Below are positions 1 to 8,061 of a DNA stretch of 33,060 nucleotides, piece after piece; the stretch's first letter is position 1, and each line of letters begins with the position of its first letter. This stretch comes from a candidate division WS1 bacterium. GTDB lineage: Bacteria; Armatimonadota; Zipacnadia; Zipacnadales; Zipacnadaceae. Under the pieces are notes generated by a model that searched no databases, was not told where the DNA came from, and saw only the letters and a program-made list of their open reading frames with translations. Position numbers and translations under genes: made by a program. The DNA is taken from NCBI GenBank assembly GCA_012523355.1, contig JAAYIR010000118.1, positions 1-33,060 of the forward strand, in the 5' to 3' direction.

Positions 1-2
1 CC

Positions 3-431
3 ACTTTATCAGAATGCCTGCGGGACTTCCTGGCACAAGCACAGCCAGGCGACTATGTGGCCCTGATGGCCTACCTGGCTCCTACCCCGGAGACGGATAC
101 AGTCCTGGAGGCTATGCGCACTATGCTTGGTGATCGTCTGCACTTGGCAGTGACCCTGGGCTACGGCCCGCGCTTTCTGCACTCCACTGGACAGCTCCAC
201 AAGGGCGGACCCAACACGGGCCTGTTCCTGCAGATAACGCAGTCTGCGCAACCAGAGCTGCCCATCCCCGGAGAGGCGTATGATTTCGGAACGCTCATCA
301 GCGCGCAGGCCCTCGGCGACTACCAGGCGCTGAGTGAACACGGGCGGAGGGTAATGCGACTGAGTCTGAGGGAAGACAGCGAAATAGGTCTGAAAGCTCT
401 GCGCACGGCGCTGGCGGAGGCGCTCGGCTAA
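3..431 (+). CDS. C-terminal end of transaldolase/glucose-6-phosphate isomerase fusion (partial)
   Basis: The 5' end lies outside the window; the frame is open from base 3 and stops at TAA 429-431, giving 142 visible residues. The segment has the C-terminal signature of phosphoglucose isomerase as found in bifunctional Tal-Pgi proteins: a T-P-E-T-D stretch, then G-P-R-F-L-H-S-T-G-Q-L-H-K-G-G-P followed by L-P-I-P-G-E and F-G-T-L. In these proteins the isomerase half interconverts glucose-6-P and fructose-6-P, and an N-terminal transaldolase half acts in the non-oxidative pentose phosphate pathway. That the fused form is present is inferred from the style of the C-terminus and from the gnd-zwf-pgl neighbours; a stand-alone Pgi cannot be excluded. 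The enzyme is cytoplasmic and is the first visible gene of the operon. Confidence 0.8.
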   Translation, partial: TLSECLRDFLAQAQPGDYVALMAYLAPTPETDTVLEAMRTMLGDRLHLAVTLGYGPRFLHSTGQLHKGGPNTGLFLQITQSAQPELPIPGEAYDFGTLISAQALGDYQALSEHGRRVMRLSLREDSEIGLKALRTALAEALG

Positions 432-465
432 GCCAGGCGTGCCTGCTACCAGGTGTGCGCTGGCT
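431..465 (+). other. Intercistronic stem-loop between tal-pgi and gnd
   Basis: Arms AGCCAG (431-436) and GCGTGCCT (437-444) pair with AGGTGTGC (451-458) and CTGGCT (460-465). This gives about 14 base pairs with three G-U wobbles and one bulged G at 459, around a six-base loop. It starts at the last base of the upstream stop codon and ends 23 bases before the gnd ATG. There is no T-run, so it is unlikely to be an intrinsic terminator. A role in mRNA processing or differential stability is inference. Confidence 0.4.
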
Positions 466-488
466 GCGGACGCGACAGGGAGCTAGAT

Positions 489-1514
489 ATGCAAATCGGG
501 ATGGTCGGCTTGGGACGCATGGGGATGAACATGGCCCGCCGCCTCTTGTGCGGAAGCCAAGGCGTGGTGGCCTACAACCGCACCTACGCCAAGACGGAGG
601 CGCTGGCGCGGGAGGGAGCCACTGCAGCCCGCACGCTGGCTGAACTTGTCCAGCAACTTGCGCCACCCCGTGTAGTCTGGATGATGCTGCCTCAGGGACC
701 GCCCACCGAGGAGCATTTCCAGGAACTGCTCAGCCTGCTCGGTTCCGGGGATGTACTGGTGGATGGCGGCAATACCCACTACCGGGACGATCAGCGGCGC
801 GCGGCTCAGGCGCGGGAAACGGGCGTGTTGTATGTGGATGCGGGCGTATCCGGGGGCATCTGGGGTCTGGAGGAAGGCTACTGTTTAATGGTGGGAGGCC
901 CCGAGGAAGCCTTCCGCCACCTGGAACCCGCCTTGACCGCGTTGGCACCAGCCGAGGGATACCTGTACTGCGGACGCAGCGGGGCCGGGCATTTCGTCAA
1001 GATGGTGCACAACGGCATCGAGTACGCCATGATGGAGGCCCTAGGCGAGGGCTTTGAGCTCCTCGCGGCCTCCGAGTACGCTGAGGGCCTCGACCTGCAG
1101 AAGGTTGCACACCTCTGGAACCAGGGCAGCGTGATACGCTCGTGGCTGTTGGAGTTGGCCGAGCGGGCCTTTGCCGAGGACCCTCGATTGGAGAAAATTG
1201 CCGGATACGTTGAAGACTCCGGGGAGGGGCGCTGGGCAGTGCAGGCCGCCACGGAGCTGGGGGTGGCTGCGCCCGGCCTGGCCGGGGCTCTCTTCAAGCG
1301 CTTCCTCTCACGCCAACAGGAGGCCTTCTCTAACCAGGTGATCGCTGCACTCCGTCTTCAGTTCGGTGGGCACATGGTCGCGGAGACCGGCGAGACTCAT
1401 CATCGCGTATGCGGCGCCGGGGCGGGGCGCACGCAGCCAGCCACTCCCGAGACAGAAGGCGTCCCACCAGCCTCAGGGCCGGGAGGCGAACGGAGGGGGG
1501 AGGCAAGCGAGTAG
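489..1514 (+). CDS. gnd: 6-phosphogluconate dehydrogenase, decarboxylating (short GntZ/YqeC-like form)
   Basis: Oxidatively decarboxylates 6-phosphogluconate to ribulose-5-P, the last step of the oxidative pentose phosphate pathway. I chose ATG 489 over an upstream in-frame start because a GGGAG site precedes it and the Rossmann motif G-L-G-R-M-G then begins at residue 7. Other family signatures are D-G-G-N-T-H-Y, the substrate-binding S-G-G-x-x-G-L-E-x-G segment, the catalytic region H-F-V-K-M-V-H-N-G-I-E-Y and S-V-I-R-S-W-L-L. The product has 341 residues, longer than the roughly 300 usual for the short family. Conserved sequence ends at F-G-G-H-M-V, and about 40 low-complexity residues rich in G, E, P and R follow. 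The stop TAG abuts the zwf ATG (TAGATG), suggesting translational coupling. Confidence 0.93.
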   Translation: MQIGMVGLGRMGMNMARRLLCGSQGVVAYNRTYAKTEALAREGATAARTLAELVQQLAPPRVVWMMLPQGPPTEEHFQELLSLLGSGDVLVDGGNTHYRDDQRRAAQARETGVLYVDAGVSGGIWGLEEGYCLMVGGPEEAFRHLEPALTALAPAEGYLYCGRSGAGHFVKMVHNGIEYAMMEALGEGFELLAASEYAEGLDLQKVAHLWNQGSVIRSWLLELAERAFAEDPRLEKIAGYVEDSGEGRWAVQAATELGVAAPGLAGALFKRFLSRQQEAFSNQVIAALRLQFGGHMVAETGETHHRVCGAGAGRTQPATPETEGVPPASGPGGERRGEASE

Positions 1515-3071
1515 ATGCACGAATCTGCTGTTCCCATCCGAGGTGGATTCTGCACTGAGACGCGACCGGCGCCCTGCGGCGTCGTCATCTTCGGCGCCTC
1601 CGGGGACCTGGCTCACCGCAAGATCTTCCCGGCCTTGTTCGGCCTCTACCTCAGGCGCCTCATGCCCCACAGCTTCTACCTGCTCGGCTTCGCCCGTACC
1701 CAGCAGACCGAGAAGGAGTTCCGCCAAGACCTGGAGTCAAGCCTGGCGGACAAATTCCCACAGGCGGGGCGGTATATCCCGCAGTTCCTCGCGCACGTCA
1801 ACTACATGAGCGGGGACTACCAGGACCCGCAGGCGTATCAGGAGTTGCGCCGGCGTATGCGCAAGCTGGACAAGCTCTGTGACCCGCCCGGCAACCACCT
1901 GTTCCACCTGGCTACACCGCCCTTCCTCTTCGCACCCATCACCGCGCATCTGCACCAGATCGGCCTGGCCACCCACATGATCGCGCCGGAGCCCTGGAGC
2001 CGCCTGCTGGTGGAAAAACCCTTTGGTCGCGATCTGGAGAGCGCTCGTGAAATCAATCGTCTCCTGCACCGGGCGGTGTACGAGTCTCAGATCTACCGCA
2101 TTGACCACTATCTGGGCAAAGAGACCGTGCAGAACCTGCTCATGTTCCGCTTTGCCAACGCCCTTTTCGAGCCTCTCTGGAACCGGCGTTACGTGGAGCA
2201 GGTTCAAATTACCACCGCTGAGAGCGTGGGCATCGAGGGCCGCGCCGGGTACTTCGAGGACGCGGGCCTGCTGCGGGATATGTTCCAGAATCACATGTTG
2301 CAGATGCTCGCGCTGGTAGCCATGGAGCCACCGGTCTCCTTCCAGGCTGACCGCGTGCGCGATGAGAAAGTAAAGCTACTGCGCTCAATCCGCCCTTTCC
2401 CTGAGCAGGGCCTGGAGCAGGTGATTGTGCGAGGCCAATACACCGCAGGTAAACTGGGGAGCCAGAAGGTGCCCAGCTACCGGGAGGAGCCCGGGGTCGC
2501 GCCGGACTCCAACCGAGAAACCTTCGTCGCCGCGAGGCTCTTTGTGGACAACTGGCGCTGGCAAGGAGTACCATTCTACCTGCGCACCGGCAAGCGTCTG
2601 GCACGGCGAGTGAGCGAGATTTCGGTCGTGTTCCGGCCGACGCCCCACTCCATTTTCGCGCCGCTGGCACCAGGAGAGCTACAGCCCAACGTGCTCAGCT
2701 TGCGCGTGCAGCCAGACGAGGGCGTCAGCCTGGCACTCCAGGCGAAGGCGCCCGGGCCGAAGCTGTGCATGAGCTCCTTGACCATGGATTTTCGCTATCA
2801 GGAAGCCTTCGGCGTCGAGCCGCCCGAGGCCTACCAGCGTCTCTTGCTGGACTGCATGCTCGGCGACCAGACACTGTTTGTACGTGAAGACGATGCCGAG
2901 ATCGCCTGGAGTCTGCTGGATCCGGTGTTGCAGGCTTGGGATGCCGGGCCACGGCAGGGCAGACCCCAACCATACCGGCCGGGAACCTGGGGGCCAGCGG
3001 GCAGCGACCGCCTGCTGAAGCGTGATGGACACACCTGGCTAGTTCCGGAGGAGTCAAGCGATGACGCGTGA
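1515..3071 (+). CDS. zwf: Glucose-6-phosphate 1-dehydrogenase
   Basis: Oxidises glucose-6-P to 6-phosphogluconolactone with NAD(P)+, the first step of the oxidative pentose phosphate pathway. The product has 518 residues, normal for the family. It shows the nucleotide-binding motif [10 protein letters not shown] near residue 28, the V-E-K-P-F-G-R-D-L segment, and the active-site signature [11 protein letters not shown] with its catalytic His. The start ATG follows the gnd stop directly, and the stop overlaps the pgl start by 11 bases, so the three genes are almost certainly co-transcribed and coupled. About 25 residues precede the Rossmann domain, which is not unusual. The enzyme is cytoplasmic. 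Confidence 0.96.
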   Translation: MHESAVPIRGGFCTETRPAPCGVVIFGASGDLAHRKIFPALFGLYLRRLMPHSFYLLGFARTQQTEKEFRQDLESSLADKFPQAGRYIPQFLAHVNYMSGDYQDPQAYQELRRRMRKLDKLCDPPGNHLFHLATPPFLFAPITAHLHQIGLATHMIAPEPWSRLLVEKPFGRDLESAREINRLLHRAVYESQIYRIDHYLGKETVQNLLMFRFANALFEPLWNRRYVEQVQITTAESVGIEGRAGYFEDAGLLRDMFQNHMLQMLALVAMEPPVSFQADRVRDEKVKLLRSIRPFPEQGLEQVIVRGQYTAGKLGSQKVPSYREEPGVAPDSNRETFVAARLFVDNWRWQGVPFYLRTGKRLARRVSEISVVFRPTPHSIFAPLAPGELQPNVLSLRVQPDEGVSLALQAKAPGPKLCMSSLTMDFRYQEAFGVEPPEAYQRLLLDCMLGDQTLFVREDDAEIAWSLLDPVLQAWDAGPRQGRPQPYRPGTWGPAGSDRLLKRDGHTWLVPEESSDDA

Positions 3072-3801
3072 GATCCTGCACTGCCCTAACCTGACCGAAC
3101 TGAGCCGTGGCGCAGCGACTCTAGTCGTCAAACGGGCTCGCCAGTGCGTGGCCGAGCGGGGGCTTTTTACCCTGGTCCTCTCCGGCGGAAAGACGCCTCT
3201 GGGACTGTATGAGATGCTGGGCCAGCCCCCCTATCTGAGCCAGATGCCCTGGGCGGAGACCCACCTGTTCTGGGGCGATGAGCGTTGCGTGCCGCCGGAC
3301 AGCCCGCACAGCAACTTCGGCGCCGCCCAGGCCACCATGTTGGTCAAAGCTCCCCTACCGCCGGAGAATATCCACCGCATGCAGGGGGAGCTGCCCCCAC
3401 CCCAGGGCGCAGAGGCTTACCAAGTTGAATTGCAGCAGTTCTTCGGGGCGACCTCGGACTGCTTCCCGCCGTTTGACCTGGTCCTTCTGGGCATGGGAGC
3501 TAACGGACACACCGCCTCGCTGTTCCCCGGCAGCCCGCTTCTGGAGGAAACACAGCGCTGGGTGGTGTTCACTCCGCCGGGAGGCGAGCCACCGCTCTCG
3601 CGACTGACCCTGAGCTTCCCCGTCATCAATCAGGCGCGGGAGGTGTTGTTTCTGGTCTCGGGAGAGAACAAGCGGGAGGCAGTGCGCGCGATCTTGGCGA
3701 GCCCGGACAACGCCACACACCTGCCCGCGGCTCGGGTACATCCTCAGGAGCACTTGTGCTGGATGCTGGATGACTCAACGCTGAGCGACCGGCGAGGCTA
3801 G
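3061..3801 (+). CDS. pgl: 6-phosphogluconolactonase (DevB/SOL type)
   Basis: Hydrolyses 6-phosphogluconolactone to 6-phosphogluconate, linking Zwf to Gnd. The product has 246 residues, typical of the DevB family related to glucosamine-6-P isomerase. Visible motifs are L-S-G-G-K-T-P near residue 40, [11 protein letters not shown]-x-x-S-N, and G-M-G[10 protein letters not shown]. The ATG lies inside the end of zwf (11-base overlap), preceded by GGAGGAG in the zwf coding sequence, which supports this start. It completes the oxidative branch in one operon and is the last gene before a convergent gene on the other strand. No clear terminator is seen in the 61-base gap. Confidence 0.95.
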   Translation: MTREILHCPNLTELSRGAATLVVKRARQCVAERGLFTLVLSGGKTPLGLYEMLGQPPYLSQMPWAETHLFWGDERCVPPDSPHSNFGAAQATMLVKAPLPPENIHRMQGELPPPQGAEAYQVELQQFFGATSDCFPPFDLVLLGMGANGHTASLFPGSPLLEETQRWVVFTPPGGEPPLSRLTLSFPVINQAREVLFLVSGENKREAVRAILASPDNATHLPAARVHPQEHLCWMLDDSTLSDRRG

Positions 3802-3862
3802 CCCGCCTAATCTTCTGGGCAGGAGGCGCGGCAGACATCCTGCACCACTCCCCTCCCCCACT

Positions 3863-5218
3863 TCACAGCTTCTGCCACTGCCTCGCAGCCTGCCAGACAA
3901 GGACTGCGTCTAGCATCCCCCAGAAGGCGGCCGGCCAGTAGAGGTAATGTGGCCCTTGCAGGTGCAGAATCGGGAGGTGCACCACCAGCAGCATCACCGC
4001 CAGCATCCACGCCAATGACTCGCGACCCCGCGCCAGCACGAAGAGGCCGCCAGAGAACAGGAAGGCCAAGCCCGCGTTGGCAGCCTGCGTGTTAACGATG
4101 GTCAGCCCCGGATTGCCTCCTACGAGGGAGGCCATGAGAACCGGCCAGACCAGGAGCGCCGGCACCGCGAACACAATACTAAGCCGAAAGCGACGTGCCA
4201 GGTACAGAAGGCTCACCATGCCCGCCCCGGCCCAGACATGCCACCACACCCCCGCGAGCGCGACCATCTGTAGGCGCCAGTGTAGATACCACAACACCTG
4301 CTGCGCAACATCCCAAAGGCTGCGGAACGAGGGATTTTGAGCGCCGGGTACCACCAGTTCCCGGATCAGCAGCAGAAGTAGCGCCAGACCCACGGTTAGC
4401 GCACCCAGCCGCCAGGGAATCCGCCGGCGCCGGTACCACACCACCAGCGGGCCCAACAGCGCCACCACCAGGGCCATCTCCTTGAACAGCAGCGCCAGGA
4501 TGTAGACCAGCACTGCCCCGGCCAGGTGCCTGCAGCGGCCGCGCCGTGCATAGGAGTCAAACAGCAGCAGGCTCCCCAGGGAGCAGGCCAGCGAGAGGAG
4601 ATCGGTTTGCGCCGGCCAGTACGGCAACTCAGCACGGGCAATGCGCATGGGGATCTCGAGTTGCTGCGGACCAACGCACTCCGGCAGCCAGCCGGGCCCA
4701 ACCACCCCCCGCCGCAGGTTGAACAGCACCACCGCCAGAAGGCCTATCCCTAACGCCGACCAGTCTCCAGCCTGCCGGGTTAGCCTAAAAACCAACAGAC
4801 ACAACAGCGCCGCATTGAGCGCGTGCACCAGCCAGGAAACCACGCAGTATTTCTGGAACTCCGTTCCCCACAGACGATACTCGGTGTACATCAGCAGACT
4901 GGACAGAGGCCGATAGAAACGCGAGGTGGCCTGAATCCAGTTGCCTGTCCACCACCGCCCGACTCCGCGCGTCTCAGCCTCCTGAGCACCCTCGACGATC
5001 GCCAGGGCGTCAGGGTTGGAGGCATAGAGCTGCTGCGTGGCCGGGTCGAAGACGGGGAAGTAATTGCAGGCCGTGGGATTGTAGTAGTACAGTGTGGGGA
5101 AGCCAACCAGAGCGATGGCCACCGCCAAGGCCAAGGCTACCGGCAAGGCCCACCGTGGCAATCGCCTGATGGGCGCCGGTCCGGGGACGGACAGGTCCAG
5201 GGCATCGGCACGAGACAT
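3863..5218 (-). CDS. Polytopic membrane protein, GT-C/TMTC-like glycosyltransferase candidate
   Basis: The product has 451 residues with about ten hydrophobic segments, the first at residues 24-44. After a large loop there is F-Y-R-P-L-S-S-L followed by a Y-R-L-W-G segment and V-H-A-L-N-A-A-L-L. Further on are P-A-Q-T-D-L-L-S-L and A-L-L-F-K-E-M-A-L. These resemble the F-R-P-L, H-x-x-N and K-E-x-A-L positions of TMTC/O-mannosyltransferase-like GT-C proteins, but no TPR repeats follow. A role in transferring sugars from a lipid carrier is therefore only plausible. The start is ATG 5218; an in-frame GTG at 5230 with a nearby GGCGGGA is an alternative. It is divergent from dxr and convergent with pgl, probably a single-gene unit. 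Confidence 0.6.
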   Translation of the reverse strand: MSRADALDLSVPGPAPIRRLPRWALPVALALAVAIALVGFPTLYYYNPTACNYFPVFDPATQQLYASNPDALAIVEGAQEAETRGVGRWWTGNWIQATSRFYRPLSSLLMYTEYRLWGTEFQKYCVVSWLVHALNAALLCLLVFRLTRQAGDWSALGIGLLAVVLFNLRRGVVGPGWLPECVGPQQLEIPMRIARAELPYWPAQTDLLSLACSLGSLLLFDSYARRGRCRHLAGAVLVYILALLFKEMALVVALLGPLVVWYRRRRIPWRLGALTVGLALLLLLIRELVVPGAQNPSFRSLWDVAQQVLWYLHWRLQMVALAGVWWHVWAGAGMVSLLYLARRFRLSIVFAVPALLVWPVLMASLVGGNPGLTIVNTQAANAGLAFLFSGGLFVLARGRESLAWMLAVMLLVVHLPILHLQGPHYLYWPAAFWGMLDAVLVWQAARQWQKL

Positions 5219-5279
5219 GCTGGAAGGCACATTCCCGCCACATCCCTTACAGACCTGCAAGCCCTCCACGCCGATTGGC

Positions 5280-5309
5280 TTGACAACGGGCTGTAACCAC
5301 GGGTATTCT
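5280..5309 (+). promoter_or_regulatory. Candidate sigma-70-type promoter for dxr
   Basis: A consensus TTGACA at 5280-5285 is followed after 18 bases by TATTCT at 5304-5309, four of six bases matching TATAAT. It is correctly oriented and would give a leader of about 60 bases before the dxr ATG at 5376. It lies in the divergent gap between dxr and the membrane protein gene. Confidence 0.5.
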
Positions 5310-5337
5310 TGCTTCAGTAGAATTCCGGGTATAGGTC

Positions 5338-5359
5338 CGGCGCCGGCCCTCCGGCGCCG
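5338..5359 (+). promoter_or_regulatory. GC-rich leader hairpin in front of dxr
   Basis: A perfect 9-bp stem, CGGCGCCGG (5338-5346) with CCGGCGCCG (5351-5359), closes a CCCT loop. It sits in the presumed dxr leader and ends 16 bases before the ATG. No Shine-Dalgarno sequence is visible between the hairpin and the start, and there is no T-run. An effect on translation initiation is inference. Confidence 0.4.
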
Positions 5360-5375
5360 TACGAGCCTCACATCC

Positions 5376-6521
5376 ATGAGGAAGCAGAAGAGTCTCATTG
5401 TACTGGGTTGCACTGGTTCTATCGGACGCCAGACCCTCGCCATGGTCGCACAGTTTGGCGAGCGGTTCCGCGTGGTGGGTCTGGCGGCTTACGCCAATGT
5501 GGGACTACTCGCCCAGCAGGCTCAGGAGTGGGAAGTCACCTCTCTCGCCGTGGCCGACCCCCGGGCCGGGGCCGGCCTGCACCTGCCGGGCACCCAGGTC
5601 TACCTCGGCGAGGATGGCCTGTGCGAGATGGTTCGGGAATTGCGGGCGGACGTCGTCGTGGCCGCCATCTCTGGAGGCGCAGGTCTGGTTTCCATGCTCG
5701 CGGCACTGGAGGTGGGCTCCGATGTGGCATTCGCCAATAAGGAGCCGATGGTGGCGGCTGGCAATCTGGTCACGGAGACAGCCCTGCGCCACGGCTCTCA
5801 ACTTCTGCCTGTGGACAGTGAGATCTCGGCCATCTGGCAGTGCTTGCGCGGGGAGGACCGCACGGATATCGAGAAGATCCTGCTCACCGCCTCCGGAGGG
5901 CCGCTGGTGGACGCGGATGCCGCCACGATAGCAGCGGTGACGCCGGAACAGGCGCTGGCGCATCCCACCTGGACCATGGGCCCCAAGGTTACGGTGGACT
6001 CCGCTACCCTCATGAACAAGGGGTTCGAGATTTTCGAGATCAAGTGGCTATTCGGCGTATCCTGGGAGGAGATAGAGGTTGTCGTGCATCGCCAGAGCCT
6101 CGTGCACTCGGCGGTACAGATGCGGGATGGCTCCCTGCTAGCGCAGATGGGCCCGCCGGACATGCGTGGACCGATCCTGTTCGCCCTCAGCTATCCGGAA
6201 CGCTGGGCCAGCGATCTGCCACGGTTGGACCTGCCAGCACGTGGGACGCTCACCTTTGAGTCGCCGGACGTGAAGCGCTTCCCGTGCCTGCGCCTGGCCA
6301 GAGAAGCGGGAGAGGCCGGAGCCAGCTACCCCGCAGCGTTAAGCGCTGCAGATGAGGTAGCCGTCTCGGCTTTTCTGGCAAACCAGTTGCCCTTCGCCGA
6401 GATTGGTTCCGTGATTGAGCGGACCCTGGAAGCGCATGAACCTTTCCCGATTCTCACCGCCGCCGATGCGGCCCGCGCTACGGACCAGGCCACAGCCTTC
6501 GCCCGGGGTCTGATGAAGTGA
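5376..6521 (+). CDS. dxr: 1-deoxy-D-xylulose 5-phosphate reductoisomerase
   Basis: Converts DXP to MEP with NADPH and a divalent metal, the committed step of the MEP isoprenoid pathway; cytoplasmic. The product has 381 residues from ATG 5376; the reading frame is open further upstream but carries no homology there. Motifs are G-C-T-G-S-I-G (residues 11-17, NADPH), F-A-N-K-E-P (119-124), P-V-D-S-E (145-149, metal ligands), L-T-A-S-G-G-P (170-176), and H-P-T-W-T-M-G followed by D-S-A-T-L-M-N-K-G-F-E (196-218). The residue after D-S-E is Ile150, where the family usually has His (D-S-E-H-S-A-I). The order dxr-rseP-ispG is a widely conserved cluster. Confidence 0.95.
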   Translation: MRKQKSLIVLGCTGSIGRQTLAMVAQFGERFRVVGLAAYANVGLLAQQAQEWEVTSLAVADPRAGAGLHLPGTQVYLGEDGLCEMVRELRADVVVAAISGGAGLVSMLAALEVGSDVAFANKEPMVAAGNLVTETALRHGSQLLPVDSEISAIWQCLRGEDRTDIEKILLTASGGPLVDADAATIAAVTPEQALAHPTWTMGPKVTVDSATLMNKGFEIFEIKWLFGVSWEEIEVVVHRQSLVHSAVQMRDGSLLAQMGPPDMRGPILFALSYPERWASDLPRLDLPARGTLTFESPDVKRFPCLRLAREAGEAGASYPAALSAADEVAVSAFLANQLPFAEIGSVIERTLEAHEPFPILTAADAARATDQATAFARGLMK

Positions 6522-6642
6522 GCCTGAGACCATATGCAGGAGTTCTCAACCAGGCCACTTGCCTGTCGCCACGGAGACTGAGGCCGACTGGCAGGCTGGT
6601 CTTGCGAGTCGAGTCCGGAACGCGCCTTTTAGTAGAGAAATC

Positions 6643-8061
6643 ATGGAAATCCTTCAAATCATAACCTCTTCCGCGGCCGGAATAGCGGCTGCGGTCGTTG
6701 TGTTCGGCCTGTGCATCTTCTTCCACGAGGCCGGGCACTTTCTGGCCGCGAAAGCTGCACGTATGCGAGTAGACGCCTTCGCCCTGGGGTTCGGCCCCCA
6801 GCTTCTCGCCCACAAGCGGGGGGAGACCACCTACTCGATACGTGTAATTCCCCTGGGTGGGTACGTGGCGATCGCCGGCATGGAGCCGGGCGAGACCCAG
6901 GTCCCCAACGGCTTCCATTCGCGGCCCCGCTGGATGGGAGCGCTGACCATCATCGCGGGCGTAGCCATGAACATGGTCCTCGCGGTGCTCCTGTACACCC
7001 TGGTAATCTACAGCCAGGGCCTACCCCGAGCAGATGCCGCCGGCACCAGGATCGGGGGCATCTACCCCGGCACCCCTGCAGCCGAGAGCGAACTGCGCGC
7101 CGGCGATGAGATAGTAGCCATTGACGGCAACCGCCTGGGCCTGGCGGTAGAGAAGGTGGCTCCCGGCTCGGTCGCCGACCGCCTGGGCATACAGGCCGGC
7201 GATCGGGTGATGCAGGTTCGCGACGACTCGGTATCGGCGCCTACAGATCTGCTGACTCGCCTGCGTGGATCCGCCCAGGGGCCGCAGCGTCTGGTCGTGC
7301 GCAGTGCACGGGCCAGTGCGACGAGCGCCTTTCAGAACCTCTCCCTGCCCCCCGTGCCCCAACTGGCCGAATCCTCCTCCTCCGAACCTTCCGAGGCGGC
7401 GGCCTGGCTGGAGCGCGAGTTGGGAATCACCTTCGCGCCCCTGTCCCAGACTGACATTGTGATGTACACCATCCTGCGCCCCGAGACTCAACTCATACTC
7501 ACGGTCAGTCGCGAGGGGCAGGAGGTGCGGGTGCCTGTAACCACCTATGCGCTCCAGGAGCGTGTCCTGCACATCGACGCGGAGGGCCGCATCAACACTC
7601 CCTACGCCACCATCGGTCGTGTCGGCCTCAAGCTGCAGGCTCTCACGGAGCCCGTATCCCTGTCCCGGGCCTTCGTACTGGGAGCTGGCTCCTCTGTTGC
7701 TGCCGTCGCCGCCATTGTGGAATCCATACATGCCATGATCACCCGCAAGATCGCCGCCGCGCCCGGAGGGCCAGTCAGCATCTTCGCTTTGAGTTTCGAG
7801 AGCGCCCGGCTCGGGTGGGCGGAGGTCGCTACCTTTGCCGCCTTCCTCAGCGCCAACCTGGCCGTGCTTAACCTCCTGCCCATCCCGCCCTTGGACGGAT
7901 TTGTGCTCCTTGTGCTGGGGTATGAGGCGGTAAGACGGAGGCGCATTGACGCACGCGCGGAGTATCTCGTGAAGCTGACCGGATTCCTGCTGCTCATGGG
8001 CCTGGTCCTTCTTCTCACCTTTAACGACGTCAAGAATCTCATTCTCCACGGGTCGCCATGA
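6643..8061 (+). CDS. rseP: Site-2-protease-type membrane metalloprotease (RseP family, M50)
   Basis: Intramembrane zinc protease that typically cleaves anti-sigma factors or signal-peptide remnants in regulated intramembrane proteolysis. ATG 6643 gives 472 residues and places the first membrane helix with H-E-A-G-H at residues 28-32. G-G-Y-V-A-I-A-G-M-E-P-G-E is at 72-84 and the second metal motif N-L-L-P-I-P-P-L-D-G ends at 419. A PDZ-like region lies at about 138-225. It is odd: a short core with P-G-T-P-A and G-D-E-I-V-A-I-D-G-N runs straight into a second one with P-G-S-V-A and G-D-R-V, as if half a PDZ were duplicated. The stop overlaps the ispG start (ATGA). An in-frame TTG at 6559 is a less likely start. 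Confidence 0.9.
   Translation: MEILQIITSSAAGIAAAVVVFGLCIFFHEAGHFLAAKAARMRVDAFALGFGPQLLAHKRGETTYSIRVIPLGGYVAIAGMEPGETQVPNGFHSRPRWMGALTIIAGVAMNMVLAVLLYTLVIYSQGLPRADAAGTRIGGIYPGTPAAESELRAGDEIVAIDGNRLGLAVEKVAPGSVADRLGIQAGDRVMQVRDDSVSAPTDLLTRLRGSAQGPQRLVVRSARASATSAFQNLSLPPVPQLAESSSSEPSEAAAWLERELGITFAPLSQTDIVMYTILRPETQLILTVSREGQEVRVPVTTYALQERVLHIDAEGRINTPYATIGRVGLKLQALTEPVSLSRAFVLGAGSSVAAVAAIVESIHAMITRKIAAAPGGPVSIFALSFESARLGWAEVATFAAFLSANLAVLNLLPIPPLDGFVLLVLGYEAVRRRRIDARAEYLVKLTGFLLLMGLVLLLTFNDVKNLILHGSP

Noticed and set aside
7021-8049. Long open frame of 342 codons on the minus strand across rseP
   Set aside because: It is fully antisense to a gene with clear protease motifs, has no recognisable domain or ribosome site, and long antisense frames are expected at this GC content.
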